Of a stretch of DNA of 41,846 nucleotides, positions 26,025 to 35,101 are shown piece by piece. The position numbers and the translations under genes are program-made. Position 1 is the first letter of the stretch; each line of letters starts with the position of its first letter. The notes below the pieces were generated by a model that worked only from the letters and a program-made list of their open reading frames with translations, made no database searches and was not told the origin of the DNA. Origin of the DNA: Candidatus Nomurabacteria bacterium (lineage in GTDB: Bacteria; Patescibacteriota; Minisyncoccia; Phycocordibacterales; UBA9973); contig JACPLQ010000003.1 of NCBI GenBank assembly GCA_016186435.1, positions 1-41,846 on the forward strand, in the 5' to 3' direction.

Positions 26025-27686
26025 TTATAGTATATCAGCTATTCTCAAGCGGAGTTCTTCGCGGCCGCGGAAACGGGAGAGGTCGAAGGTGGCGAGAAGT
26101 TTTACCTGCTTGCCTTCTTCAAGGAGCGTGGAAAAGGACTCATGCCCCGAGAAAAACGCGACTGCGGGAATTTTTTTTGCGCTTGCGTCGGAGAAAATTA
26201 TTTCCAAGTGCTCGCCGGAGCCGTTCTTGCCGAATTTTTTTATTTTTTCAATTTTTGCTCCTTCAAAAAGAAAAACTGGTTTGTAGTTGCCCAGTCCAAA
26301 AGGAGCCATCTTTTCTATTTCTCTCCAATTTTTTATATTAACTGCATTCAACTCTGTTTTTACGTCATGAATATGTCCGCTTTCTAATAAGGGTCTTTTT
26401 ACTTTTTGGAAAGACATAGATAGGGCTTCTTCCAGAAAATGGATTCTTTCATTATGCACTGTAAACCCTCCAGCAAGCTCATGCCCGCCAAAATCCACAA
26501 AAGATTCATGAGCCTCCGTCATAAGCTCTACGACAGATACCGAACCATCGCTCCGGCAAGACCCTTTAATGCAATCGTTTTCGTCTTTGCCCCATACAAA
26601 AACGGGCTTTTCGTATTCGTCGCATATTTTTCCTGCCACAAGACCAAGCACTCCCACACGCCACTCTGGATTCCCAATAACTATCACCTCAGTTTCTTTT
26701 CTCTCTTCAAACTTCTTATTTATCTCGCGCATTATGCCTTTAACTATATTTTTTCTCTCATCATTTATTTTTGACAAATGATCCGCAAGCACTCCCGCCT
26801 GCGCTTCATCGTCTGTAGACAAAAGCTCGTAAGCTCGCATCGGATCATCCATGCGGGATGCTGCATTCAAACGCGGAGTAATCATAAAACCGATATCGTC
26901 TTCAGACAAATATCTCTGGTCAATCTTCATTTTGGAAAGGAGTTTTTGCAATCCGGGACGCGGAGATTTTCTCATAACTTTCATTCCGAAATATGCGATG
27001 GCTCTGTTCTCTCCCGTAAGCGGCACCATATCCGAGAGCGTGGCAAGCCCTGCCATATCCAGCATCCATTTTTCCGCCCCTTCTTTTATTTTAAAATACC
27101 CATTCTCTTTGCCATATTTTTTTATAAATCCCTGCGCCAGCTTGAAGGCAACCCCTGCCCCGCAAAGCATTTTCTCCGGATAGTCATCTACTTTTGGATT
27201 AAGTATCGCAAAAGCTCTCGGTAGAATTCCGTGAGGAAGGTGGTGATCGGTAATTATCACATCAATGCCGTAAACAGCTGCTTGCGTTACTCCTTCTACT
27301 GCGGTAATACCCAGATCAATTGTTATTATTAATTTTATCTCTCTATTCTCAAATTGTTTTATGGCATCCACATTAAGCCCATATCCTTCGCTGTTCCTCT
27401 GGGGTATATAGATTTCATAATTTTTATAATTTAATAATTTAAATAAGTCATTTAAGATCACAGCCCCCGGAATGCCGTCGCAGTCATAATCTGCGTAAAT
27501 GACTATTCTTTCTTGATTTTCTATAGCATTAAAAATTCGTACGCAGGCGCGCTCCATGTCGCGCATGAGAAAAGGATCATGTAGATCGCGCTGGTAATCG
27601 GGATTCAAAAAAATCTCCGCCTGTGCAGGGTCCGAAATGCCTCTTTTTTCCAAAAGTTTCGCCAAGAGTTCTCCGTATTTTTGCAT
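26025..27686 (-). CDS. recJ: Single-stranded-DNA-specific exonuclease RecJ
   Basis: VIYADYDCDGIPGA, ITDHHLPHGILPRAFAILNPK, FGGHELAGGFTV. Start placed at MQKYGELLAKLLEKRG; the longer ORF overlaps the HIT gene. Confidence 0.93.
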   Translation of the reverse strand: MQKYGELLAKLLEKRGISDPAQAEIFLNPDYQRDLHDPFLMRDMERACVRIFNAIENQERIVIYADYDCDGIPGAVILNDLFKLLNYKNYEIYIPQRNSEGYGLNVDAIKQFENREIKLIITIDLGITAVEGVTQAAVYGIDVIITDHHLPHGILPRAFAILNPKVDDYPEKMLCGAGVAFKLAQGFIKKYGKENGYFKIKEGAEKWMLDMAGLATLSDMVPLTGENRAIAYFGMKVMRKSPRPGLQKLLSKMKIDQRYLSEDDIGFMITPRLNAASRMDDPMRAYELLSTDDEAQAGVLADHLSKINDERKNIVKGIMREINKKFEERKETEVIVIGNPEWRVGVLGLVAGKICDEYEKPVFVWGKDENDCIKGSCRSDGSVSVVELMTEAHESFVDFGGHELAGGFTVHNERIHFLEEALSMSFQKVKRPLLESGHIHDVKTELNAVNIKNWREIEKMAPFGLGNYKPVFLFEGAKIEKIKKFGKNGSGEHLEIIFSDASAKKIPAVAFFSGHESFSTLLEEGKQVKLLATFDLSRFRGREELRLRIADIL

Positions 27687-27722
27687 ATGTGAAATTTTAG
27701 CATAGTTTGTTATAATATACCT

Positions 27723-28082
27723 ATGGAAAACAAAGACTGTATTTTTTGTAAAATTGTAAAAAAAGAAATTCCCGCTACAAAAGTTTACGAAGATGATAAT
27801 TTTGTGGCTTTTCTGGACATACGACCCATAGCTCCGGGACACGTACAGATAATTCCAAAGAAACATTATAGGTGGGTCTGGGACCTGCCGAATGCGGGGG
27901 AATGTTTTGAAGTAGTAAAAAAAATAGCCTTGGCCCAAAAGAAAGCATTCAATGCAGATATTGTCCGCTCGCAGGTTTACGGAGAAGAAATACATCACGC
28001 GCATATATGGGTGTGGCCGGAAACTGTCGGCGACGAAAAAGATCTGGCAGGAAACGCGCAGAAGATTATAGCAGCGCTTTAA
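27723..28082 (+). CDS. HIT family protein
   Basis: CIFCKIVKKEIPATKVYEDDNFVAFLDIRPIAPGHVQIIPKKHY and C-terminal HHAHIWV. Confidence 0.95.
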   Translation: MENKDCIFCKIVKKEIPATKVYEDDNFVAFLDIRPIAPGHVQIIPKKHYRWVWDLPNAGECFEVVKKIALAQKKAFNADIVRSQVYGEEIHHAHIWVWPETVGDEKDLAGNAQKIIAAL

Positions 28083-28083
28083 A

Positions 28084-28461
28084 TTATAATCCGATTTCCT
28101 TCAAAACGAATTCTTTCTCTTGAAAGTGAGCTTTTTTTACACTGCCAGGGCTATAGTTTGCATAAATTCTGCCGTACTTTTTAATGAAACTTTGAATTTC
28201 CTCGTGGGTCATTTTTATTATATCGTCAATTTTCCCCTCCACCCATTCATCGCCGTCTTTAATTATAGAAATTTTATGTCCATTTATTTCTCCAGTAAGT
28301 CTACTGTCAACAAACTCTAAATAACCTTCTACTCCGAATCTTTCTTTCATCATTCTAGATACCTTTTCACGCAAATCTGATATATTCTTTTGTATACTAG
28401 TCATGTTATCTTCACCTTTTTTAATTTCTTCAGTACTAGGTTTGTAATTTTCCATTGACAT
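28084..28461 (-). CDS. Hypothetical protein
   Basis: Open frame of 125 aa with TATAAT upstream; no family recognised. Confidence 0.55.
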   Translation of the reverse strand: MSMENYKPSTEEIKKGEDNMTSIQKNISDLREKVSRMMKERFGVEGYLEFVDSRLTGEINGHKISIIKDGDEWVEGKIDDIIKMTHEEIQSFIKKYGRIYANYSPGSVKKAHFQEKEFVLKEIGL

Positions 28462-28576
28462 AGTTTTATTAAATTATATTTTATAATGCCTTAATATTAC
28501 CCCCCCCCCGAGCCAGTTCGTCAATAGAAACTATTAATGCTAAAAATAGCTTATTTTACATAGCTACAATACCAAA

Positions 28577-28611
28577 ACCTACTCAATCTCTGCGATAGTA
28601 GTATTTGAGTA
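28577..28611. repeat. Dyad repeat B-1, beyond the stop codon of orphan Cas2-like gene B
   Basis: ACCTACTCAATCTCTGCGATAGTAGTATTTGAGTA; 27/35 ungapped identity with 29151..29185; arms TACTCAA/TTGAGTA. Confidence 0.8.
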
Positions 28612-28633
28612 TATTCTAGAGCAATTGGAGAAT

Positions 28634-29128
28634 TTAGTTTAAACTAAACAAGATAGGCTTGTAAGACTTTGCTAATTTCATCACCTTTATGTTTTTCTTT
28701 AAATGTATCTGTTTGATATAAGAAACAAATTCTGGTGATAGGGGCGAGGGACCCACCCAAACACTTCGATGAATCATTGCGTACCCAAACTTGCGCAGGT
28801 GAAACCTGAGCCATTCCCTCTCGGCTCTTTTATGTTCTGGTATGTCATACATAATGATAAGATCTTTCGGCGCGTCTTTTGCAAAACAGGAGGAAAATTG
28901 TTTTAATGAATCCATTTTTTTGTCGATGTATTTTCTGCCTGCATGTGATAATTTTAATCGATCAAATTCTGTTAGAACGTATCCCTGTTTTTTAAGTCGG
29001 GACACGGTATTGTAAAATGACTGTTTTTTGTAGCTGCCAACTGGCAAGCCCAGCAAGTTCACCGACATACCTTTATACCTAGCCACCGGCTGTGAAAGAA
29101 TTTCTAGAATTTTATCTCCTAAACTCAT
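28634..29128 (-). CDS. Winged-helix + Cas2-like (PaaX-like) protein (orphan)
   Basis: wHTH-like FYNTVSRLKKQGYV and Cas2-like DLIIMYDIPEHKRAEREWLRFHLRKFGYAMIHRSVWVGPSPLSPEF. Confidence 0.8.
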   Translation of the reverse strand: MSLGDKILEILSQPVARYKGMSVNLLGLPVGSYKKQSFYNTVSRLKKQGYVLTEFDRLKLSHAGRKYIDKKMDSLKQFSSCFAKDAPKDLIIMYDIPEHKRAEREWLRFHLRKFGYAMIHRSVWVGPSPLSPEFVSYIKQIHLKKNIKVMKLAKSYKPILFSLN

Positions 29129-29150
29129 GTTTTATATCATACCACAAACA

Positions 29151-29186
29151 ACCTACTCAAGTCTAGCGATAGCGGAATTTGAGTAG
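29151..29186. repeat. Dyad repeat B-2, over the promoter region of orphan Cas2-like gene B
   Basis: ACCTACTCAAGTCTAGCGATAGCGGAATTTGAGTAG; perfect 8-bp arms CTACTCAA/TTGAGTAG around an 18-nt spacer. Confidence 0.8.
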
Positions 29187-29217
29187 ATAACTTAATTACA
29201 GTCTGGTAATATAAAAA

Positions 29218-30345
29218 TTATTCAAGCGCTTTAATACCCGGCAGTGTGCCGTTCGCGAGAAAGTCCAGCGTCGCTCCTCCTCCCGTAGAAACAAAAGAAA
29301 ACTTTTTTTCAATTTTCATGGCGGAAATTAGGGCAACAGTATCCCCTCCACCAACTATGCTTTCGGCATTTGAGGCTGGAACTAGTTTTAGAACGTTTTT
29401 TGTACCTTCTGCTCCGCCGTCCTCATACTTACCAAGCGGTCCATTCCATAAAATAAGTTTTGATTTTTTGATCAGAGGTACAAGATTTTCTATTGTTTCT
29501 TTCCCGATATCTAGAATAATTTCATCTTTTTTTACCTGATTCGTTTTTTTATTAATTAATTTGTTGCCGGACTGCACCATAACATCGCTTGGTAAAATTA
29601 ATTTTTTGCTTTTTAAAATTTCCGTGATTCCAAAATTGGTATCGCTTACTAGGGACTGTCCTACTTCATGGCCTCTGGCTTTCAAAAAATCATTTGCCAA
29701 GGCTCCGCCGATAAAGACACAATCGGCAAGTTTCAGATACTTTTTTATGAGAGGCATTTTGGTGGAAAATTTGGCTCCACCCAAGATAAATAGGAACGGA
29801 TGTTTTGGTTTTTTAAAAGCGCGCGAAAGATTTTTTATCTCTTCTTCCATCTGTAGTCCACCATACGCAGGCAGTAGTTTGGGCAGTAAAACAATGGACG
29901 CGTCTTCTCTGTGCGAAACCGGAAAAGCGTCATTTACATATATTTCAGCAAGCTTTGACAGCTCTAAAGCAAAAATTTTACTGCGTTCTTTTTCACCCTT
30001 ATCATTCCTCAAGTTTTCAAGTAAAATCACGTCTCCGTTTTTCATTTCCGAAATTACTTCTAAAACTTTGGGTCCAGTTATTTCTGGTACAAATTTTGCC
30101 TTAATAAATTTATTTAAAGCTTTTGCGATTGGCAAAAGCGTATCTCCGCCTTTGCCTAAATGCGTGATTAAAATTACTTTTGCGCCCTTCTTCTCTAAAA
30201 ACTTTATAGTAGGGAGTACTTTCACTATCCTAAAATCATCTTCCACTTTCCCATCCTTGATAGGCACATTGAAATCCACCCGTATCAGCACGGCTTTTCC
30301 CTTTAAATTCTTGCCTATAGATTTTATCGGCTTAATGTTTCGCAT
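29218..30345 (-). CDS. pgk: Phosphoglycerate kinase
   Basis: KAVLIRVDFNVPIKDGKV, LLENLRNDKGEKE, ILGGAKFSTK, GGGDTVAL. Confidence 0.97.
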   Translation of the reverse strand: MRNIKPIKSIGKNLKGKAVLIRVDFNVPIKDGKVEDDFRIVKVLPTIKFLEKKGAKVILITHLGKGGDTLLPIAKALNKFIKAKFVPEITGPKVLEVISEMKNGDVILLENLRNDKGEKERSKIFALELSKLAEIYVNDAFPVSHREDASIVLLPKLLPAYGGLQMEEEIKNLSRAFKKPKHPFLFILGGAKFSTKMPLIKKYLKLADCVFIGGALANDFLKARGHEVGQSLVSDTNFGITEILKSKKLILPSDVMVQSGNKLINKKTNQVKKDEIILDIGKETIENLVPLIKKSKLILWNGPLGKYEDGGAEGTKNVLKLVPASNAESIVGGGDTVALISAMKIEKKFSFVSTGGGATLDFLANGTLPGIKALE

Positions 30346-31094
30346 ATTTCTACAATTTTTGCAAATTTCTTAGCATCCAAGCTCGCTCGTCCGGGAAGAA
30401 GTCCGTCTACTCCGCCGTTTGAGAGGAAATCTTCCGCGTCGCGTTCGTTCACCGATCCGCCGTATATTATTTTTACGCTCTGCGCTTCTTTTCCAAATTT
30501 ATCTGAAAGAATTTTGCGGATAAAAATAGCCATCTCTCTGGAATCGTCAGCTGTAGCATCTTTGCGATTCTGAGTACTTGATATGGCCCAGACCGGCTCG
30601 TAAGCTATAATAATTTTTGAAAGCGAACTTTTGGATATTCCTTTTAAGCACTCTTCCAGCTGCATTTTTACCAAGCTAAAATAACCATGATTCTCATCCC
30701 TGACAGTTTCCCCCACGCACAATACGGGGTGAAGACCTGATGCCAGAGCGCCTTTTAATTTTTTATTTACATCAATATTGCTTTCACCCAAGGTCCGCTT
30801 TTCTGAATGTCCTAACATCACGTACCGTGCTCCAATTTCATACAGCATTTCCGAGGAAACTTCCCCTGTAAAAGCGCCCACATCTCCGGCAAAGGCATCC
30901 TGCGCCCCAAGCTTTATTTTACTCGTCCTGATTTTGGTTAATTTCTCCAAATACAAAAATGGCGGACAGATCACAATATCAGTATTTTTAGTTCGAGATA
31001 CGCCTGCGGCAACTTCACCATAAAGCTTTTCCGCTTCTTTTAAGGTGAGCGGATTCATTTTCCAGTTGCCGATTATTATTTTCTTTTTGATCAT
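30324..31094 (-). CDS. tpiA: Triosephosphate isomerase
   Basis: IGNWKMN, VMLGHSEKR, IIAYEPVWAI, YGGSVNERDAEDFL. Confidence 0.97.
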   Translation of the reverse strand: MIKKKIIIGNWKMNPLTLKEAEKLYGEVAAGVSRTKNTDIVICPPFLYLEKLTKIRTSKIKLGAQDAFAGDVGAFTGEVSSEMLYEIGARYVMLGHSEKRTLGESNIDVNKKLKGALASGLHPVLCVGETVRDENHGYFSLVKMQLEECLKGISKSSLSKIIIAYEPVWAISSTQNRKDATADDSREMAIFIRKILSDKFGKEAQSVKIIYGGSVNERDAEDFLSNGGVDGLLPGRASLDAKKFAKIVEICETLSR

Positions 31095-31117
31095 ACCAAA
31101 TTACAGTATAACACAAG

Positions 31118-32389
31118 TTATTCCACCTCTTTCCAGCTCTGGATATTCCACCCCCCGGAAGGCCCGGAAGTGAAAGATGCGTTGGCTAAACCGGAGAGAT
31201 AGGTGATGGTAGCATTATTGCCGATGACAATGCGCTTAGCCACCAATTCATTTAAATTAATATTATTTTTGATGTTAGCGGTACCGTTTTGGGCACTCAA
31301 AATAACGGCACCTACGTTGTTGGCAATTTCAAGCGCGTTGGTACTGCTACAGCCGGTAGTCGGACAGGAAGAGGTAGTCAGAAGCATTATATAACTACCC
31401 TCACTTCCCGAGCCATAGAACTGAACATTGTTCGATAAATTTACCGGGCTATCGGTCAACAAGATGCCTAGCGTTGCGCCATAGGACGGACTCAGGTAGA
31501 TATTAACACCGTTAGCTGTGTAGATAGTGCCCAAAACATAAATGGTGTCAGTTATTGTCAAGTCGGCATTAATAGTGAAATTGCCAGTTATGCGTTTACC
31601 TCCCATTGCAGTAGGTTCTGAAATAATTAGGTTGCCTTCGTGAATATCGTCCGCTGTGTGCGATTTCCATAAATCAATCATTTCTTGAGTTATAGGCATA
31701 CTGGCCTCTGGAGGACTGCCCCCTTTGGAAATGTCGCAAGCTTTGTTATTGCTACCATTATCCATAATGCAGTATAAATTGCCAATCACAGTAGAATCAA
31801 CCACTTGCGCGGCCCAAGCATCTCCGCCCTCGCCCGCGGTACCTATGTTAAGGTCATCTATCAAACCACCCGCAGCGAATGCAGAACCCGTGATGCGAGC
31901 ATTCAGGTTTGTAGAAACTATCGTGCCATTGGAATACACACTGCCTTCTATCACGGAATTACCTATTACAAATCCACCGGTACCGGTTTGAATGCCGTAA
32001 CTAAAAGAGGCTCCATCTCCGGCGCTTAACACAAGCTCGCTTTTTCTTTGCCGTGAATCCACGTCTCCTAAAGACGAAATTGTTTTCTCATTGTATCCCG
32101 AATCAATAATCGTTGTCGTTGTAGTATTGCCGTCCAAAGCCAAGACAGTTGAAGAACTTATAGGTTTTGCATTTTTGAGCCTAAAATATGCATCCTCCGC
32201 TCCTGATTCTGATAAAAATAAACTTTGTCTTGATTTTATGGCGCTATTGGCATTTTTAAATTCGCGAACAGAAGGCGCAACCAATCCGGAAATTATCGCC
32301 AAAGAAATAAACAAGAAAAAAACAACAACTATGAGCATCGCTGCTCCCCCTTGTGTATTTGTTTTAATTTTTTTAAAGTCTTTTTTCAT
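31118..32389 (-). CDS. PilX-like minor pilin with large beta-repeat C-terminal region
   Basis: N-terminal GGAAMLIVVVFFLFISLAIISGLVAPSVREF pilin-like TM; repetitive G/N/I/V pattern afterwards; in pilus operon. Confidence 0.7.
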   Translation of the reverse strand: MKKDFKKIKTNTQGGAAMLIVVVFFLFISLAIISGLVAPSVREFKNANSAIKSRQSLFLSESGAEDAYFRLKNAKPISSSTVLALDGNTTTTTIIDSGYNEKTISSLGDVDSRQRKSELVLSAGDGASFSYGIQTGTGGFVIGNSVIEGSVYSNGTIVSTNLNARITGSAFAAGGLIDDLNIGTAGEGGDAWAAQVVDSTVIGNLYCIMDNGSNNKACDISKGGSPPEASMPITQEMIDLWKSHTADDIHEGNLIISEPTAMGGKRITGNFTINADLTITDTIYVLGTIYTANGVNIYLSPSYGATLGILLTDSPVNLSNNVQFYGSGSEGSYIMLLTTSSCPTTGCSSTNALEIANNVGAVILSAQNGTANIKNNINLNELVAKRIVIGNNATITYLSGLANASFTSGPSGGWNIQSWKEVE

Positions 32390-32391
32390 AA

Positions 32392-32889
32392 TTAGTAATT
32401 ACCGCGAAGAACTACTGTATCATAAAAATCTACTGCCCTGCTGTATTTGTCGTTCTCTGACTGCACTGTAAGAATAACTTTAATTCCTTTTCCCTCAGTC
32501 GTCGTTATCTCCGTAAAAGTAAGGCTTGAAACGATTATGTCAGGAGCGTTTAAATTTCCGGTTAGCGCATCGTTTTCAAAAAACTGCGCATTTGCACCTG
32601 AGAGCGAAAATTGCACAGTTTTAGCGTTTCCGGAGCTATCTGTGGTATTTAGCTTCAAACTGCTTGCGCTTATCAGGTTTATGCTGTCCGCTAAGCGTAT
32701 TTCTCTTGATATTCTTTCCATTATAGCTCCGCTCCGGAGCAGTGAAGTCTGAACTTCTGTTTCTTTAAAGGACTGCGCCATGGCAATCATGGCATTGATT
32801 GTCACGATAGAAAGCAGGGCAAAAAAAGCTATGTAAAAAAGAAGCTCCAAAATTGCATAACCATTTTTATTTTTATCAATCTGAATCAT
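32392..32889 (-). CDS. Pseudopilin (PilW/GspJ-like)
   Basis: NGYAILELLFYIAFFALLSIVTINAMIAMAQSF prepilin-type N-terminus. Confidence 0.75.
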   Translation of the reverse strand: MIQIDKNKNGYAILELLFYIAFFALLSIVTINAMIAMAQSFKETEVQTSLLRSGAIMERISREIRLADSINLISASSLKLNTTDSSGNAKTVQFSLSGANAQFFENDALTGNLNAPDIIVSSLTFTEITTTEGKGIKVILTVQSENDKYSRAVDFYDTVVLRGNY

Positions 32890-33361
32890 TAAAAATGTTC
32901 ATTACATAAAACTGTAAAGTTTTGGTTATTATAGTCCCGCCTTCCGGCCAAGTTATGGTAACAGTAATTAGTTTTGTGTCCGGGTCATCGGTACCGATCA
33001 CAGCAATATCCTTAGTAGAGTTGTCGCGATTCACACTTGAAACGCGGGCAGTTCGCGTAAAATCTCCGACTGTGTTAGGTGTTCCCGATAACGTCCATGC
33101 GCCCAGAGAAAATGTCGGATAATAATCTGTGTCTGCTGTTAATGAAGAAATATTAGCCCATGCATTGTCACGAATTATGCGAACTGCTTCTGCGCCCTCC
33201 TCCAACAAGAACGCCGCTTGCGCAGTATGCAGAGCTTGGCGGGAAACATATACAGATTTCTGAGCGATTGCCATAGTCGCCAGAATAGAAGCTGTAATAA
33301 TAGAAACAGCCACTAATATCTCAATGACCATAAAACCTTCACTTTTTAAATTGGTTCTCAT
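32876..33361 (-). CDS. Pseudopilin (PilV/GspI-like)
   Basis: SEGFMVIEILVAVSIITASILATMAIAQ prepilin N-terminus. Confidence 0.78.
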   Translation of the reverse strand: MRTNLKSEGFMVIEILVAVSIITASILATMAIAQKSVYVSRQALHTAQAAFLLEEGAEAVRIIRDNAWANISSLTADTDYYPTFSLGAWTLSGTPNTVGDFTRTARVSSVNRDNSTKDIAVIGTDDPDTKLITVTITWPEGGTIITKTLQFYVMNIFNDSD

Positions 33362-33362
33362 T

Positions 33363-33830
33363 TTAATTAGTGCTTGCCCCGCCCGTTGCAGAAATTGTAA
33401 TAGTTTTTGTGTAGTTTGGAGTGGAAATAGTTATTGTGCCAGTCGTACTAGGGCTCCCTGAAAGACGATTGAAATAAATACTGCCTGAAGCGGGACTCCC
33501 AGCGCCAAGCGCAACATTTGAAATATTTGCGGGGGCAACAATACTAATTACTTCGTTACTGGCATCCTCATCAAAAAAACCTGTCCCTTTAAAAATTACA
33601 ATTGCCCCGGATTCAAAATACACACCGTAAGAAGAAGAATCAACAGATGCCAGTGTCTGTGTTTGCGCTTTGTTTATGCTCGATAAGATGTCGCCGACTG
33701 CGCTTTTCAAAACCTGCCTTTCTCTAATCAGGGAAAACTGGGGAATAATTATCGAAAAAATTACAGCAAGCACGGCCAGCACTATCACTGTTTCTACTAT
33801 GCTTATTCCCTTTGTGTAAAAATTTTTCAT
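33363..33830 (-). CDS. Type II/IV pseudopilin (GspH/PilE-like)
   Basis: KGISIVETVIVLAVLAVIFSIIIPQFSLI prepilin N-terminus. Confidence 0.78.
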   Translation of the reverse strand: MKNFYTKGISIVETVIVLAVLAVIFSIIIPQFSLIRERQVLKSAVGDILSSINKAQTQTLASVDSSSYGVYFESGAIVIFKGTGFFDEDASNEVISIVAPANISNVALGAGSPASGSIYFNRLSGSPSTTGTITISTPNYTKTITISATGGASTN

Positions 33831-33833
33831 TTT

Positions 33834-35051
33834 TTAATTAATACTTCCCAAGATGGAATAAAGCGGAGATATCATAGAAATAGCAAAAAATCCTACCCCG
33901 GCGCCAATAAAGATCATGAGTATAGGCTCAATAATAGTGGAAAGGTTTTTTGTCTTGTTTTCAATCTCCTCTTCGTAAAAAAGAGCAATTTGTAAGAGCA
34001 TATCGGATAATTTTCCCGTCTCTTCTCCGACGGCCACCATCTCGGACATCATCACGGGATAAAGCTTGGCGTTCGCTTCAAACACTTCCGAAAAAGGAGC
34101 TCCTTTTTCCACCGCAACTCTCGCTTCACTCAACACTCTTTTATAAAAAATATTCTGCACCACATCCTCAGTTATTTCTACCGCTCGGACGATGGAAACT
34201 CCGGAAGACAAAAGAGAAGAAATAGTGCGCGCAGTGCGGGCCGTATTAATTTCCTGCGCCAAGCGGCCGATGACTGGCATTTTTAATACTACAAAATCTA
34301 TATACCTTGCCATAAATTTTGCCCTAAAAAAGAAAAACAGGGCACAAGAAGCTACTATTAGAATTATAAAAGTAAGTATCAGATTGTTTGAGAAAAAATT
34401 GCCTATGAAGACGATAATGCGCGTGGACGCAGGCAAAGTAACTCCGAGCTCTTTAAAAGTTCCAGCCAAAGTCGGCACCACAAAAGCAAACATCAGAATG
34501 CCTATCACCACCATCGCCGACATTATTACCACCGGATACATAAGCGCTCCGCGTACTTTTTTAGTAAGAGAGTGAGATTTTTCCAGATTTTCTCCGATAT
34601 AAGAAAGCGCCCCGGCAAGATTTCCAGACTCTTCTCCCGCGCGGACCATAGAACTAAAAAGCTTAGAGAAAACGTCCGGAAATTTTGAAAGCGCCGAAGA
34701 AAAAGTCTCTCCTGAATCTATATCGCTTGCTATGGACTCAAGAATACCTGTAAGTTTGGAGTTTTTTGTCTGTTTTTTTAAGACTGACAGCGCTCGCGAC
34801 AGCGGAAGGCCGGCTTTTATCATTCCGCTTAAGTTTTTTGTAAAAATAATCTGCTCGCTTAGGCTTACTTTTGAGAAAATTCCCCGCAAGGTGCCAAACT
34901 TATCTTCAATGCTTCCGCCCTTCTCTGTGATGGAAATAGGAACATAGCCCCTTCCTCGCAAATCTCTCGCAGCCAAAAAACGATCCGGAGATTCCAAAAC
35001 TCCTTCCAAAATTTCCCCGGTTTTTGATTTTGCGCTGTATGAAAATAACAT
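33834..35051 (-). CDS. pilC: Type IV pilus / type II secretion inner-membrane protein PilC/GspF
   Basis: Duplicated GspF domains: FTKNLSGMIKAGLPLSRAL... and ISSLLSSGVSIVRAVEIT... Confidence 0.93.
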   Translation of the reverse strand: MLFSYSAKSKTGEILEGVLESPDRFLAARDLRGRGYVPISITEKGGSIEDKFGTLRGIFSKVSLSEQIIFTKNLSGMIKAGLPLSRALSVLKKQTKNSKLTGILESIASDIDSGETFSSALSKFPDVFSKLFSSMVRAGEESGNLAGALSYIGENLEKSHSLTKKVRGALMYPVVIMSAMVVIGILMFAFVVPTLAGTFKELGVTLPASTRIIVFIGNFFSNNLILTFIILIVASCALFFFFRAKFMARYIDFVVLKMPVIGRLAQEINTARTARTISSLLSSGVSIVRAVEITEDVVQNIFYKRVLSEARVAVEKGAPFSEVFEANAKLYPVMMSEMVAVGEETGKLSDMLLQIALFYEEEIENKTKNLSTIIEPILMIFIGAGVGFFAISMISPLYSILGSIN

Positions 35052-35061
35052 GACTGATTTT

Positions 35062-35101
35062 AAATGAAAATTTTATTCGCTTTGTTCATTAATTTTCATT
35101 T
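35062..35101. other. 40-nt dyad between pilB stop and pilC start
   Basis: AAATGAAAATT-N18-AATTTTCATTT, perfect 11-bp arms. Confidence 0.7.

Noticed and set aside
26025-28004. Extended N-terminus of the RecJ ORF
   Set aside because: It overlaps the HIT gene on the opposite strand and is Phe/Tyr-rich low-quality sequence; RecJ homology starts at MQKYGELL.
28492-28500. TAATATTAC, identical to the geminivirus origin nonanucleotide
   Set aside because: No Rep gene or stem-loop context; chance in AT-rich DNA.
20176-29128. Cas2-like domains as evidence of a CRISPR-Cas system
   Set aside because: No cas1, effector or repeat-spacer array; the proteins look like PaaX-type wHTH-Cas2-fold fusions, so a canonical CRISPR call is not supported.
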